Notes: generated by a model from the sequence alone, not told the origin. A stretch of 43,666 bases of DNA from Prosthecobacter gellanilyticus (GCF_007992435.1 NZ_BKAG01000056.1:1-43666); one strand, 5' to 3'. Shown: positions 7,162-15,718, numbered from the stretch's first letter. Numbers and translations: made by a program.

Positions 7162-9246
7162 ATGCTTTCCTCCCGAATCCCCCTCTGGCTGGGCCTGGCT
7201 TTTTGCCCGGTGCTGGCTGCACAAACACCTGCCGCGACTCCCTCTGCGGCGCCGGCCAGCGGTGAGGTGGAAGAACTGCCTGAAATGGTGATCGACGGGA
7301 AGGCGGACGATCTACTGGGGCTGACGGACACGGCGAGCAAGGGGCGAGCGACGCAGCAGGATTTTCTTTCCCGTCCGCTGCTGCGCAAAGGAGAAATCCT
7401 GGAGACGATCCCGGGGATGACGGTCACCCAGCATGCAGGCGGAGGTAAGGCGAACCAGTATTTCCTGCGTGGATTCAACCTGGACCATGGCACGGACTTC
7501 AGCATCAGCCTGGAAGGCATGCCGCTGAACATGCGCACGCATGCCCACGGCCAGGGTTACACGGACCTGAACCCGCTGATCCCGGAGCTGGTGCAGTCGC
7601 TCGACTATGCGAAGGGCACGTACACCGCCGCCGATGGTGACCTGAGCAGCGCGGGCAGCGCGAATTTCCTGCTCTGGGATGTGATGCCACAGAACATGAT
7701 CCGTCTCGAGTTCGGCGAGTATAACTACTACCGCGCGCTGGTGGCTGGCACGCTGCCGTTTGAAGCTGGTAAAGAGGATGGCGTGACGCAGGGGCTGACC
7801 TATGCGCTGGAGTACAACTACTATGATGGTCCCTGGCAGCAGCCGGAAGAGTTCAGCCGCTGGAACGGGCTGCTGCGCTGGTTCAAGCAGGATGATGACA
7901 CGAAGCTCTCCGTGACCTTCATGGGCTATCGAGGTACCTGGACGAGCACGGACCAGATTCCCTCTGACCTTGTGGAGAACGGCACACTGGATGCCTTTGA
8001 CACGCTGGACCGCACGGCGGGTGGTGAGAGCGAGCGCTACAGCGTGAACGTGGCCTTTGAGCATCGCGGTGACGATGATGTGGTGACTCGCGCGAACCTG
8101 TATGCGATCCACTACATGCTGGATCTTTATTCGAACTTCACCTACTTCCTCGATGACCCGGTGAATGGTGACCAGTTCCAGCAAGCGGAGCAGCGCTGGG
8201 TGCTGGGTGGCAATCTTTCCCGCACGTGGGAGAAGCGTTCTTTGTTCGGCGCTGAGACAGATTTCACCCTCGGTCTACAGACACGCACGGACATCATTGA
8301 TGGCATCGGGCTGTGGAAGACACGCCAGCGCAATCGTCTCTCACAGGTTCGTCAGGATGACATCCTGGAAAGCAGTGTGGGCCTGTATGGTGAGGCGGTG
8401 ACACGCTGGACGCCATGGTTCCGAACCACGCTGGGGCTGCGTGGCGATCTCTTCTACTTCGAGCCGATGAAGAGCAGCGTGAACGGTCAGGATGCGGAGG
8501 TGGATGGCATCATCAGCCCGAAGTTCAGCGCCGTCTTTGGCCCCTGGAAGAAGTCGGAGCTGTATCTGAATTTCGGCACGGGTTTCCACAGCAATGACGC
8601 GCGTGGTGTGTCGGCGGGCAAAAACTCCGCGGATGCTTTGGCGAGGACAATGGGCGCGGAGATCGGCCTGCGCACCCAGGTGGTGCCGGACCTGACGACG
8701 ACGCTGGCCTTCTTCTGGCTGCGCAGTGACAGCGAGCTGATCTATGTGGGTGATGCGGGCACCAATGAAGCAGGCCCGGGCAGTGATCGCTACGGCGTGG
8801 AGATCGCGAGTTACTGGCGTCCTACCAACTGGTTCACCGCGGATGCTGAGCTGGCCGTCACTCATGCTCGTCTGCGTGATCAACCGAACGGGGCAGATCA
8901 CATTCCGAACAGCATCCCAATCATGTTCAGCGGTGGTATCACTCTCGGGGCGCAAGGGAATGACAATGGCTTCTTTGCCGGTGCGCGTGTACGCTGCTTT
9001 GCCAACAGCCCGCTGGAGGAGACAGACAGCGTGCGCGGGCGTGACAGCGTGCTCGTGAACGCGGTGGTAGGTTATCGCCGCAAGAACTGGGAGTTTGCCG
9101 TGGACGGCCTGAACCTTCTGGACCGCGAGGACAATGACATCTCCTACTTCTACGACAGCAATCCGGGCACGGGGGTGATCAGTGACACGCACATTCATCC
9201 GATGGAACCGCGTATGTTCCGCTGCCGAGTGACGTATCGGTTTTGA
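7162..9246 (+). CDS. TonB-dependent outer-membrane receptor
   Basis: 694-residue outer-membrane transporter. Signal peptide about residues 1-19 (LGLAFCPVLAAQ), a Pro/Ala linker, then a plug domain (about 55-185) with the segment ETIPGMTVTQHAGGGKANQ and LRGFNLDHGTDFSI. A 22-strand-type barrel follows, ending in aromatic YRF, the usual C-terminal barrel signal. The plug holds the His-containing stretch MRTHAHGQGYTDLNPLIPE, characteristic of one TonB-receptor subfamily whose substrate I cannot name. It imports a substrate powered by TonB/ExbBD, none of which is in this window. Its position behind the CnrYXH-like module suggests metal-linked control, but that is inference. Confidence 0.92.
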   Translation: MLSSRIPLWLGLAFCPVLAAQTPAATPSAAPASGEVEELPEMVIDGKADDLLGLTDTASKGRATQQDFLSRPLLRKGEILETIPGMTVTQHAGGGKANQYFLRGFNLDHGTDFSISLEGMPLNMRTHAHGQGYTDLNPLIPELVQSLDYAKGTYTAADGDLSSAGSANFLLWDVMPQNMIRLEFGEYNYYRALVAGTLPFEAGKEDGVTQGLTYALEYNYYDGPWQQPEEFSRWNGLLRWFKQDDDTKLSVTFMGYRGTWTSTDQIPSDLVENGTLDAFDTLDRTAGGESERYSVNVAFEHRGDDDVVTRANLYAIHYMLDLYSNFTYFLDDPVNGDQFQQAEQRWVLGGNLSRTWEKRSLFGAETDFTLGLQTRTDIIDGIGLWKTRQRNRLSQVRQDDILESSVGLYGEAVTRWTPWFRTTLGLRGDLFYFEPMKSSVNGQDAEVDGIISPKFSAVFGPWKKSELYLNFGTGFHSNDARGVSAGKNSADALARTMGAEIGLRTQVVPDLTTTLAFFWLRSDSELIYVGDAGTNEAGPGSDRYGVEIASYWRPTNWFTADAELAVTHARLRDQPNGADHIPNSIPIMFSGGITLGAQGNDNGFFAGARVRCFANSPLEETDSVRGRDSVLVNAVVGYRRKNWEFAVDGLNLLDREDNDISYFYDSNPGTGVISDTHIHPMEPRMFRCRVTYRF

Positions 9247-9303
9247 GTGGTTCTGATGGAAAACAAGCGCTTGCGCAGATCCGTCATTGACGGATATTGA
9301 GGC

Positions 9304-9627
9304 GTGCGCCTGACCTTTAAAGAAACTCCGGTTTTCACCCGCCAGATCAGTGATCTGATTTCGGATGATGAACTCAGTGCTTTGGAGTGGGTGTTGATGG
9401 CCAATCCAGAGCGAGGCGATCTTATTCGTGGCTCCGGTGGTCTGCGTAAAATCCGCTGGGCAGGTTCGGGCAGAGGAAAGCGTGGTGGGTTGCGAGTGAT
9501 CTACTACTGGCATGTGCCGGGCAGCACCATCCTCTTTCTCCTCGCGTATCCGAAAAACGAACAAGACGACCTGACGCCAGCTCAAATCAAACTCCTGAAA
9601 ACCCTCGTCCAAATTGAATTCCCATGA
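9304..9627 (+). CDS. RelE/HigB-family toxin of a type II toxin-antitoxin pair
   Basis: 107-residue basic protein starting with GTG. It has the RelE-fold pattern seen in HigB-2-like toxins: FKETPVFTRQISDLISDDE, GDLIRGSGGLRKIRWA, the basic strand GRGKRGGLRVIYYW and the C-terminal LLAYPKNEQDDLT. Members inhibit translation by cutting mRNA on the ribosome. The toxin precedes the antitoxin, the usual order for HigBA. The last four bases overlap the antitoxin start (ATGA), so the two are translationally coupled. All main elements look intact, so it is likely active unless neutralised. Confidence 0.9.
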   Translation: MRLTFKETPVFTRQISDLISDDELSALEWVLMANPERGDLIRGSGGLRKIRWAGSGRGKRGGLRVIYYWHVPGSTILFLLAYPKNEQDDLTPAQIKLLKTLVQIEFP

Positions 9628-9914
9628 ATGAGCAACTCTTCCAGCAGCTCGTCACCAGCATCAAGCAAGGCGGGCCCATTTTGCGCTCTCAGAAGAAGGC
9701 GTCCCGCAAGCGCACCCATGAATGGCCGGACGCTCAGTCTGTCCGCGAAAAACTTGGCCTAACCCAGGCTCAATTTGCCGCCCTCATCGGTACCAGCGTC
9801 CGCACCCTGCAAAACTGGGAGCAAGGACATCGGCGTCCAGAAGGGACTGCGCGAGCCTTGCTGCGCATTGCAGAACGTCATCCCCAAGCTGTGCTGGAAG
9901 CCTTGCACGCATAG
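9624..9914 (+). CDS. HTH antitoxin (HigA/NadS-like XRE family)
   Basis: 96-residue DNA-binding antitoxin partner of the RelE-like toxin. The C-terminal two-thirds is a clear XRE/Cro helix-turn-helix: VREKLGLTQAQFAALIGTS then VRTLQNWEQGHRRPEG, followed by ARALLRIAERHP. The N-terminal part (about residues 1-35) is basic and probably contacts the toxin. It probably also represses its own promoter in the 57-bp gap after the TonB receptor gene. The flavin protein starts 3 bp after its stop, so these genes may share a transcript. Confidence 0.9.
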   Translation: MNEQLFQQLVTSIKQGGPILRSQKKASRKRTHEWPDAQSVREKLGLTQAQFAALIGTSVRTLQNWEQGHRRPEGTARALLRIAERHPQAVLEALHA

Positions 9915-9917
9915 ACC

Positions 9918-10364
9918 ATGTCCCGGCCACAGCCCAAGCCCGTCGTTCCCTCTGAAGTCCGTGACCTTGCGCTCGCCACACTGAAGCGGGCGAAGTTTCC
10001 GGTGCTGGCGACAGTGGAGGGAGATCAACCAAGAGTGCGGCCGGTTTCGCCGGTGAAGACGGACGGGTTCACCATCTATGTGGCGAACCTGAGGCGATAC
10101 GGGAAGACGGCGCAACTGGCGGCGAATCCGAAGGCGGAGCTGTGCTACACGGATGACGATCATCATCAGGTGCGCATCACGGCGACGGCGAGTGTCTTGA
10201 CGGATCCGGTGATGCTGAAGGAGATCTGGGATGGGAATCCACTCTTGAGAGCTTATTTGCGGACGCCGGACAATCCGGAGCTGATCATCTATGTCTTCAC
10301 ACCTAACGAAGTGCGGTACATGCGCGAGTGGGCGCTGGAATATCATCTGGTTCCGATTGAGTGA
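9918..10364 (+). CDS. Pyridoxamine 5'-phosphate oxidase-fold (PPOX) flavin-binding protein
   Basis: 148-residue split-barrel protein. Features are FPVLATVEGDQPRVRPVSPV (the early strands contacting flavin phosphate), IYVANLRRYGKTAQLAANP (the usual K-x-x-Q-L-x-x-N-P segment) and a C-terminal block with YVFTPNEVRY. Family members bind FMN, F420 or haem and act as small reductases or oxidases; the substrate cannot be inferred. It is much shorter than true PdxH and lacks that enzyme's C-terminal domain, so pyridoxine metabolism is unlikely. It starts 3 bp after the antitoxin stop. Confidence 0.85.
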   Translation: MSRPQPKPVVPSEVRDLALATLKRAKFPVLATVEGDQPRVRPVSPVKTDGFTIYVANLRRYGKTAQLAANPKAELCYTDDDHHQVRITATASVLTDPVMLKEIWDGNPLLRAYLRTPDNPELIIYVFTPNEVRYMREWALEYHLVPIE

Positions 10365-10464
10365 AGAGTGTTTCACTTTGGCTAGCGCACCTGACGAAAC
10401 ACTTTGGGCTTGCCGAATCCCCGGGCAGGCGGTCTTCTCGGGAGCTTAGCTCCCTGACGCACCC

Positions 10465-11238
10465 ATGGATTTGATGAAACAACTGCTCCTCTTTGTCCAA
10501 CCGCTGGGATTCGCGTGGTTGCTGCTGACGGTGTGGCTGGGGTGGCGGTTTTGGAAGAAGGAGCGCCGAGGGCTACTGCTGCCCTTTGCCGCGTGGGCGG
10601 TGCTTTCACTCTTTTCCTGCACGCCGCTAACGGCCTGGCTGCTGCTGGGGCTGGAGGACAAGTATCCGTCCATCAAGGTGGCGGATGCGCCGACGGCGGA
10701 TGCGATCATCTGCCTGGGCGGGAGTGCGGCGCCATCGCTCACCGAACCCACAAGAGTGAACTTTAACAGCAATGTGGACCGGGTGACGAGTTCGTTAGGC
10801 CTGCTGACGCAAGGGAAGGCTCCGGTGATGATCGTGACAGGTGGAGCCTACAAGGAGAAGGGGCAGTGGTATTCGGAGGCGGACGTGGTGGTGGCTTATT
10901 TGAAGGAAACGCTGAAGCTCACGCTGCCGATTGAAAGCCTCGGCCGATGCGCGGACACGCATGATGAGGCGGTGAAGATCGCGGCGCTGGCGAAGGAACG
11001 AAGCTGGAACAATGTGCTGCTGGTGACCTCGGCGGCGCATATGCCGCGGGCGGTGGCGGTGTTTACGAAAGCGGGAGTGAAGGTGCAGCCGATCCCCTGT
11101 GACTACATCAGCAGCTTCAAGATGATGGGAGATGACTCATGGGTACACCTGCCGCAGCTCGGGTCCATCCAGGGGATCACGTCATGGCTGCATGAGATGA
11201 TCGGGTGGGCGGTGTACAAGTGGCGGGGGTGGATTTGA
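10465..11238 (+). CDS. YdcF/ElyC/SanA family (DUF218) inner-membrane protein
   Basis: 257-residue protein with two N-terminal transmembrane helices (about residues 8-27 and 37-58) and a DUF218 domain. Visible family motifs are ADAIICLGGSAA, MIVTGGAYKE, the acidic/His segment DTHDEAVKIA and VTSAAHMPRAVAVFTKAG. The family includes E. coli ElyC and SanA, linked to envelope integrity and lipid-carrier handling, though the exact reaction is not settled. The final part ends in a predicted membrane-proximal Trp-rich tail. No operon partner is evident; a 100-bp gap separates it from the flavin protein. Confidence 0.85.
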   Translation: MDLMKQLLLFVQPLGFAWLLLTVWLGWRFWKKERRGLLLPFAAWAVLSLFSCTPLTAWLLLGLEDKYPSIKVADAPTADAIICLGGSAAPSLTEPTRVNFNSNVDRVTSSLGLLTQGKAPVMIVTGGAYKEKGQWYSEADVVVAYLKETLKLTLPIESLGRCADTHDEAVKIAALAKERSWNNVLLVTSAAHMPRAVAVFTKAGVKVQPIPCDYISSFKMMGDDSWVHLPQLGSIQGITSWLHEMIGWAVYKWRGWI

Positions 11239-11299
11239 GGGCGCTCCCAGAGAGGGCGTGATGTGCGGAGGTTGGCGCGTGACAGCCACGCGGTTTAGA

Positions 11300-11335
11300 G
11301 CGCCAGAGGACAGGCGCAGTCCAGGACGCTGGCGC
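11300..11335. repeat. Intergenic palindrome (GCGCCAG ... CTGGCGC)
   Basis: In the 123-bp gap between the convergent YdcF-like and sulfatase genes, 7-bp arms GCGCCAG and CTGGCGC enclose a second GGCGC copy, so alternative pairings exist. There is no T-run after it in either direction. It resembles interspersed intergenic palindromes I associate with verrucomicrobial genomes, but no second copy is in this window. Confidence 0.4.
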
Positions 11336-11361
11336 GACTTCGTGAGGACCGTGTGAATGCC

Positions 11362-13386
11362 TTATTGCCTGGCGAGGACGAAGCGCTGGAGGCCCATCTC
11401 GCCATCGAAGGCGATGAAGTTTGCCTGCACTTTTTGTTCGGCGAAGATGGGATTTTTCACCTTGGTGGTGGTGCCGGCGACCTGGACGGTGAGCTCGTCA
11501 CCCTTGAAGGTGGCGCGGATGGGGAGCCATTCCTTGGGACGGAACTGAACTCGTGTGTGAGCCAGGGAGAGCGTCTTGTCAGGGGCCTCACCTTTCTCGG
11601 GGTTCCTGGCGATGTCCATGAAGCCGTGGGAAAGCACGATGCGGAAGCTGCGGGCACCACCAGCGGTGTGGATGCGCAGGGAGTGGCGGTCGGCCTCGCC
11701 AAGACGGAGTTCGAACTCGAGCGAGCCGTCCTTCATGTCGAGAGGGCCGGTGAGGGCACTGCCCTTCTCCCCTGCCCTGCCGAGCATGGCCTCACCATGG
11801 GATGACCACTCCTTGCCGCGTGAGGATTTGAAGCTCTTCAGATCTACGGGCTGCGCATTGGGGATCGGAGGCAGCTTGGCGAACAAGGTTTTGGGTTTGG
11901 CATCGGCGGGCGGCACCTCGCGGCTGTAGCCGCCATCACGATAGCGGTTGAGGAGGGTTTCGAGTTCTTTCACCACCTCTGGATGCTGGGCGGAGACATC
12001 TGTGGTTTCGGCAACGTCAGCCTTCAGGTCGTAGAGCATGCGCTTCATCTGATTGGCGCGGGCTTTTTTGGCAGCGGGCTTCACGTCGTCCGCTGGCACG
12101 CCTTCGATCCATTTCCACTGGCCTTTGCGGATGGCGAAGGTGCCGTCCGAACCATGGACGATCACGTCCTGACGGATGGGGCCTTCATACTTCTCGCCTA
12201 ACCAAGCCTTTGACACGTCACGGCTGTCCTCGGCAGCTTCGCTGACCTTCGGAAGCTTGGCACCGGTGATGGTGGCGATGCTGGCGAGGGTATCGACAAT
12301 GCTGACAGTGTCATCGCAGACCGAATCTGCGGGCACGTGACCAGGCCAGCGCACAAGGTAGGGCACGCGAAAGCCGCCTTCCCAGACATCATGCTTGCCG
12401 CCACGGAAGTGGCCCACGGGCTTGAGTCCAGCGTTCTGCGCCACGTTCTGTGGCGTTTCGCCCATGGGTTTGTTCACGCCACCGTTGTCGCTGCTGAAGA
12501 GGACTAACGTGTTCTCCGCGAGGCCTTGCTTGTCGAGGGCTTCCAGCACACGGCCGACACTGATGTCGAGATCGCTGATGAAGTCGCAGAAGGGGCCGCC
12601 CTTGCTTTTGCCGGCGGTTTGTTTGGATGGCGTGATGGGATTGTGCACGGCCACGGGGGTAAAGTAGACGAAGAAGGGTTTTTCTTTCGTCTGCTGGCCG
12701 ATCCAGGTCACGAGCTTGTCCGTCAATGTGGCCATGACCTCGTCGTCCACGCGTTTCGGGACATTCAGTTCGAGAGCAGCGACGGGCCGGCCCTTTTGCT
12801 GGCCCATGGTGACATAGGGAGGGCTGGGTGATTTGGGGCTTTTCTTGTCCAGGCCATAGACCCAGTGGTTCTCGACATACACACCGGAGAGGTCGCCGTG
12901 ATTGGCAGGCACGCCGAAGTGGTAGTCGAAGCCGATTTCGAGCGGGCCAGGCTTCAGTTCCTTGGTGTAGTCACAGCGCTCAGCGGTGCCGTAACCGAGG
13001 TGCCATTTACCCACCGCAGCGCAGTTGTAACCCTGGGCCTTGAGCATGGAGGCGATGGTGAGGCGGGTGGGCTCGATGTGCAGAGGTGCCCAGGTGCTGA
13101 GGACCTCGCTAATCAGGGAGGTGCGCCAGCAGTAGCGACCGGTCACCAGCGAGTAGCGAGTGGGGGAGCAGACGGAGGAGGTGGTGTTCGCATCCGTGAA
13201 GCGGCGGCCTTCCTTGGCGAGGCGGTCGAGGTTCGGGGTCTGCACCAAGTCAGGGTTGGCACCATAACAGCCGATGCTGCCCCAGCCGAGGTCATCGCTC
13301 AAAATGACGACGACGTTAGGTTTGTCTGCGGCGGGAAGGAGGGAACAGAAGGCGAGAAGGAGGACGGCTGGGAGGAAGCGTTTCAT
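11362..13386 (-). CDS. Secreted formylglycine-dependent sulfatase
   Basis: 674-residue type I sulfatase removing sulfate esters, probably from polysaccharides or glycosaminoglycans outside the cytoplasm. A signal peptide (MKRFLPAVLLLAF, cleavage near LPAA-D) leads into PNVVVILSDDLGW with metal ligands D31 and D32. C73 in SVCSPTRYSLVTGR is the Cys converted to formylglycine, in the standard CxPxR context. Later blocks include GKWHLGYG and LFSSDNGG, also canonical. About 120 residues at the C-terminus (after about residue 545) form an extra beta-rich domain, possibly lectin-like. ATG at 13386 is preferred to the frame's upstream start at 13422 because it begins the signal peptide. No dedicated sulfatase-modifying enzyme is nearby. 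Confidence 0.93.
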   Translation of the reverse strand: MKRFLPAVLLLAFCSLLPAADKPNVVVILSDDLGWGSIGCYGANPDLVQTPNLDRLAKEGRRFTDANTTSSVCSPTRYSLVTGRYCWRTSLISEVLSTWAPLHIEPTRLTIASMLKAQGYNCAAVGKWHLGYGTAERCDYTKELKPGPLEIGFDYHFGVPANHGDLSGVYVENHWVYGLDKKSPKSPSPPYVTMGQQKGRPVAALELNVPKRVDDEVMATLTDKLVTWIGQQTKEKPFFVYFTPVAVHNPITPSKQTAGKSKGGPFCDFISDLDISVGRVLEALDKQGLAENTLVLFSSDNGGVNKPMGETPQNVAQNAGLKPVGHFRGGKHDVWEGGFRVPYLVRWPGHVPADSVCDDTVSIVDTLASIATITGAKLPKVSEAAEDSRDVSKAWLGEKYEGPIRQDVIVHGSDGTFAIRKGQWKWIEGVPADDVKPAAKKARANQMKRMLYDLKADVAETTDVSAQHPEVVKELETLLNRYRDGGYSREVPPADAKPKTLFAKLPPIPNAQPVDLKSFKSSRGKEWSSHGEAMLGRAGEKGSALTGPLDMKDGSLEFELRLGEADRHSLRIHTAGGARSFRIVLSHGFMDIARNPEKGEAPDKTLSLAHTRVQFRPKEWLPIRATFKGDELTVQVAGTTTKVKNPIFAEQKVQANFIAFDGEMGLQRFVLARQ

Positions 13387-13482
13387 GCCTCCAGGAACGA
13401 CAGATTGAGGCGTAGTTTTCATCCTGTCGTGGATACGTCTAGCGACCTCCGTCCGGCCCTGTCATTCCTCAGCCCGAAAACA

Positions 13483-13518
13483 GTCTGCCCCGTCCGCTGA
13501 AAGGCGGACGGGGCAGAC
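13483..13518 (-). terminator. Candidate intrinsic terminator after hisC
   Basis: Perfect 15-bp inverted repeat (arms 13483-13497 and 13504-13518, GTCTGCCCCGTCCGC and its complement) with a six-base loop. Read on the minus strand it follows the hisC stop by about 48 bp and is followed by TGTTTTC, a weak U-tract. The location before the sulfatase start suits termination of hisC. The GC-rich long stem could equally be a dispersed palindromic repeat. Confidence 0.55.
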
Positions 13519-13539
13519 GTGAGATTTGGTCGATTAGAT

Positions 13540-13560
13540 GGGCAAGCTGGAAGCTTGCCC
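13540..13560. repeat. Short perfect hairpin GGGCAAGCT-GGA-AGCTTGCCC
   Basis: Nine perfect base pairs around a 3-nt loop, immediately 3' of the hisC stop codon. This is a self-complementary element of the kind seen repeatedly between genes in Verrucomicrobiota and Planctomycetota (from memory). Together with the hairpin at 13483-13518 it makes a double-hairpin gap between hisC and the sulfatase gene. Confidence 0.5.
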
Positions 13561-13565
13561 CACCT

Positions 13566-14660
13566 TTACTTGCCGAGGACCTGCTTCAGGACCTCGATGC
13601 AGCGCTCGTTCTGCGGCATGGTGCCGATGCTGATGCGGACCCACTCAGGGAGCTTATAAGCGGCCATGGCGCGGACGATGATGCCCTTGTCCATCATGGC
13701 CTTGAAGACGGCATTGCCATCTCCCACCTTCACGAGCACGAAGTTCGCGTAGCTGGGGATGTACTCGAGGCCGAGCTCGCCGAACTTATTTTGCAAATAG
13801 GTGCGGCCTTCGTCGGTGATCTGCTTGGTCTTGGCCTGGTGCTCGTCGTCCAGCAGACCAGCGAGGGCGCCTGCCTGGGCGATGGCATTCAGGTTGAAGG
13901 GCTGGCGGGTGCGCTGAAGCACATCGATCAACTCCTTGTTCGCGATGCCGTAACCGACACGGGTGCCGGCGAGGCCCTGGATCTTTGAGAAGGTGCGGAG
14001 GACGACCACATTACGGCCTTCGCGGACGTATTTCAGAGTGTCTGGCGGATTATCGAGGAACTCATAGTAGGCCTCGTCAAACACGACGACGACGTGCTCC
14101 GGGACCTTGGCCATGAAGCGGTCGATCTGCTCCTGGGTGACGAGGGTGCCGGTGGGGTTGTTCGGATTGGCGATGAAGACTTCCTTCGTCTGCGGCGTGA
14201 TGGCGGCGGCCATGGCGTCGAGATCGTGGACATAGCCGGGATCTGGCACCTCGATGGTGTCCGCGCCGAAGACCTTGGCCATGAGTTTGTAGACCAGGAA
14301 GGCGTGCTCGGCTGTGATGATGTTGTCACCCGGTTTTAGGAAGGCGTGACCGATGAACTCGATGACTTCATTGCTGCCGCAGCCCATGATGAAGTTCCCC
14401 ATCTCGAGGTTAAACTTCTCCGCGAGGGCATTGCGCAGCTTCCATGAGGCGCCGTCTGGATAGATGTGCACTTCCTCCACGGCCTTGCGCATGGCCTCAA
14501 TGGCCTTCGGCGAGGGGCCGAGCGGGTTTTCATTCGACGCCATCTTGATGATGTCCTCCGGGCGAAGGCCGCGCTCGCGGGCCACATCTTCGATAGGCTT
14601 TCCGGGTTCGTAGGCGACGAGGTCTTTGAGCTGCGAGTTGGCGTGGTTCCAGATGGACAT
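13566..14660 (-). CDS. hisC: Histidinol-phosphate aminotransferase
   Basis: 364-residue PLP-dependent fold-type I aminotransferase converting imidazole-acetol phosphate to histidinol phosphate in histidine synthesis. Diagnostic blocks: ASNENPLGPSPKA near the start, YPDGASWKLR, IANPNNPTGT, the cofactor-binding DEAYYEF, and the Schiff-base lysine K226 in RTFSKIQGLAGTRVGYG. ATG at 14660 gives a normal N-terminus; the extra 17 residues of the longer frame (to 14711) are not family-like. No other his genes are in the window, so the pathway is scattered, as is common in this phylum. The gene is flanked by secreted carbohydrate-active enzymes without obvious functional link. Confidence 0.93.
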   Translation of the reverse strand: MSIWNHANSQLKDLVAYEPGKPIEDVARERGLRPEDIIKMASNENPLGPSPKAIEAMRKAVEEVHIYPDGASWKLRNALAEKFNLEMGNFIMGCGSNEVIEFIGHAFLKPGDNIITAEHAFLVYKLMAKVFGADTIEVPDPGYVHDLDAMAAAITPQTKEVFIANPNNPTGTLVTQEQIDRFMAKVPEHVVVVFDEAYYEFLDNPPDTLKYVREGRNVVVLRTFSKIQGLAGTRVGYGIANKELIDVLQRTRQPFNLNAIAQAGALAGLLDDEHQAKTKQITDEGRTYLQNKFGELGLEYIPSYANFVLVKVGDGNAVFKAMMDKGIIVRAMAAYKLPEWVRISIGTMPQNERCIEVLKQVLGK

Positions 14661-14750
14661 GAGGGTTGGCGGGAAAGCGCGGTTTATCAGCCGAAACGGG
14701 CGGGCTGGCAAGTGTGAAGCGGGAGGTGGATTTTTACCGAACCGGATTTA

Positions 14751-14779
14751 ACCGCAGATAGCGCAGAGGGCACAGATGG
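14751..14779. repeat. Degenerate CGCAGA/CACAGATG tandem fragment
   Basis: Between the divergently placed ends of hisC and the esterase gene, the run ACCGCAGATAG-CGCAGAGGG-CACAGATGG repeats a degenerate unit of about 9-11 bp. Similar strings are widespread in intergenic DNA of this phylum by my recollection. A related-looking run lies at 28006-28038. Function unknown. Confidence 0.35.
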
Positions 14780-14806
14780 CTCCAAGCCAATGTTCTGGCA
14801 GCTCTA

Positions 14807-15604
14807 CTATTGTTGCTTGGTGAGCAGGGTGTAGGCGGCGGCGTAGCGTTTGCCGAACTCGCGGAAGGAGGGGGAGTCGAAGTGGATCTTGTCGCCTTTG
14901 TGCTTCAGGCCTTCGGAACCGACGTAGAGAGTGTTTTTGACCTTCTTGGGGAGGTTGCGATGGGCTTCATCCACGAGCTTCATCTCGGGGGTCCAGGGGA
15001 CGTCGTCAAAGGAGCCCATCTGGCCGACGATGAAGGGAACGTCCGGGGCATCCAGCTCTTTGCGCAGGCGCTGGATGAGATCGTGGAGCTTGTCCTCATA
15101 GGTGGCGGCGAGCTCGGGTTTGCAGTCGGACTCGCCTTGATGCCAGAGGATGCCTTTCAGGGTGCCGTCCTTGAGGGCAATCTTGGCGCGGCGGATGGCA
15201 TCGTCCCAGGGATGGCTTTTGGTGGGGGCATACATGATGCCGGGCTTCCAGGCATCAATGGGTGAACCGCCGACGGCGCAGGGAATGAGGCCGACGGCGA
15301 TGCGTGGGTTGGCATTGGCGATCTCACGGCCAAAGGTGCGGCCCAGGCCGACGCCCGCGCTGGGTTTGTCCCAATGCATGGGGTCAACGGCAGGGGCCCA
15401 GGTTTCGTCCTTCCCCAGCATGTGGACGCGGCCGTGAACTTTCTGATCCTCAGGCTCCACGTTGCCGCGACCTGCCATGTTGGACTGCCCCACGAGGAGG
15501 AAGAGGTGCAGCCTGTCCTTCGGCGGGAGGATGATGGGATCAGCGGCAGAGGCGAAGGGCGCGGCGAGAGCGAGCAGCAGGAGGGCAAAGCGGCGGGAAA
15601 TCAT
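14807..15604 (-). CDS. Secreted SASA-type carbohydrate esterase (sialate O-acetylesterase-like)
   Basis: 265-residue SGNH-like hydrolase, probably removing acetyl groups from xylan or sialic-acid-type glycans. A signal peptide (ISRRFALLLLALAAPFASA, cleavage before ADP) precedes LHLFLLVGQSNMAGRG, in which S41 is the nucleophile. The Gly/Asn block appears as ILWHQGESD, and the Asp-His pair is in DKIHFDSPSFREFG. ATG at 15604 begins the signal peptide; the longer frame is rejected. It is oriented like hisC and the sulfatase and divergent from queA. With the sulfatase it fits degradation of decorated polysaccharides. Confidence 0.9.
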   Translation of the reverse strand: MISRRFALLLLALAAPFASAADPIILPPKDRLHLFLLVGQSNMAGRGNVEPEDQKVHGRVHMLGKDETWAPAVDPMHWDKPSAGVGLGRTFGREIANANPRIAVGLIPCAVGGSPIDAWKPGIMYAPTKSHPWDDAIRRAKIALKDGTLKGILWHQGESDCKPELAATYEDKLHDLIQRLRKELDAPDVPFIVGQMGSFDDVPWTPEMKLVDEAHRNLPKKVKNTLYVGSEGLKHKGDKIHFDSPSFREFGKRYAAAYTLLTKQQ

Positions 15605-15718
15605 GAGTGGGGAAAAACGGGATGGTGGTGTGGGTTCTTCCGCATCGGTGAAAACATCCCGGATGACCAAGTGGAAGTGTTATGCAAGGGATGCGCTTCC
15701 CCTTTCCCTTCACGTTCC

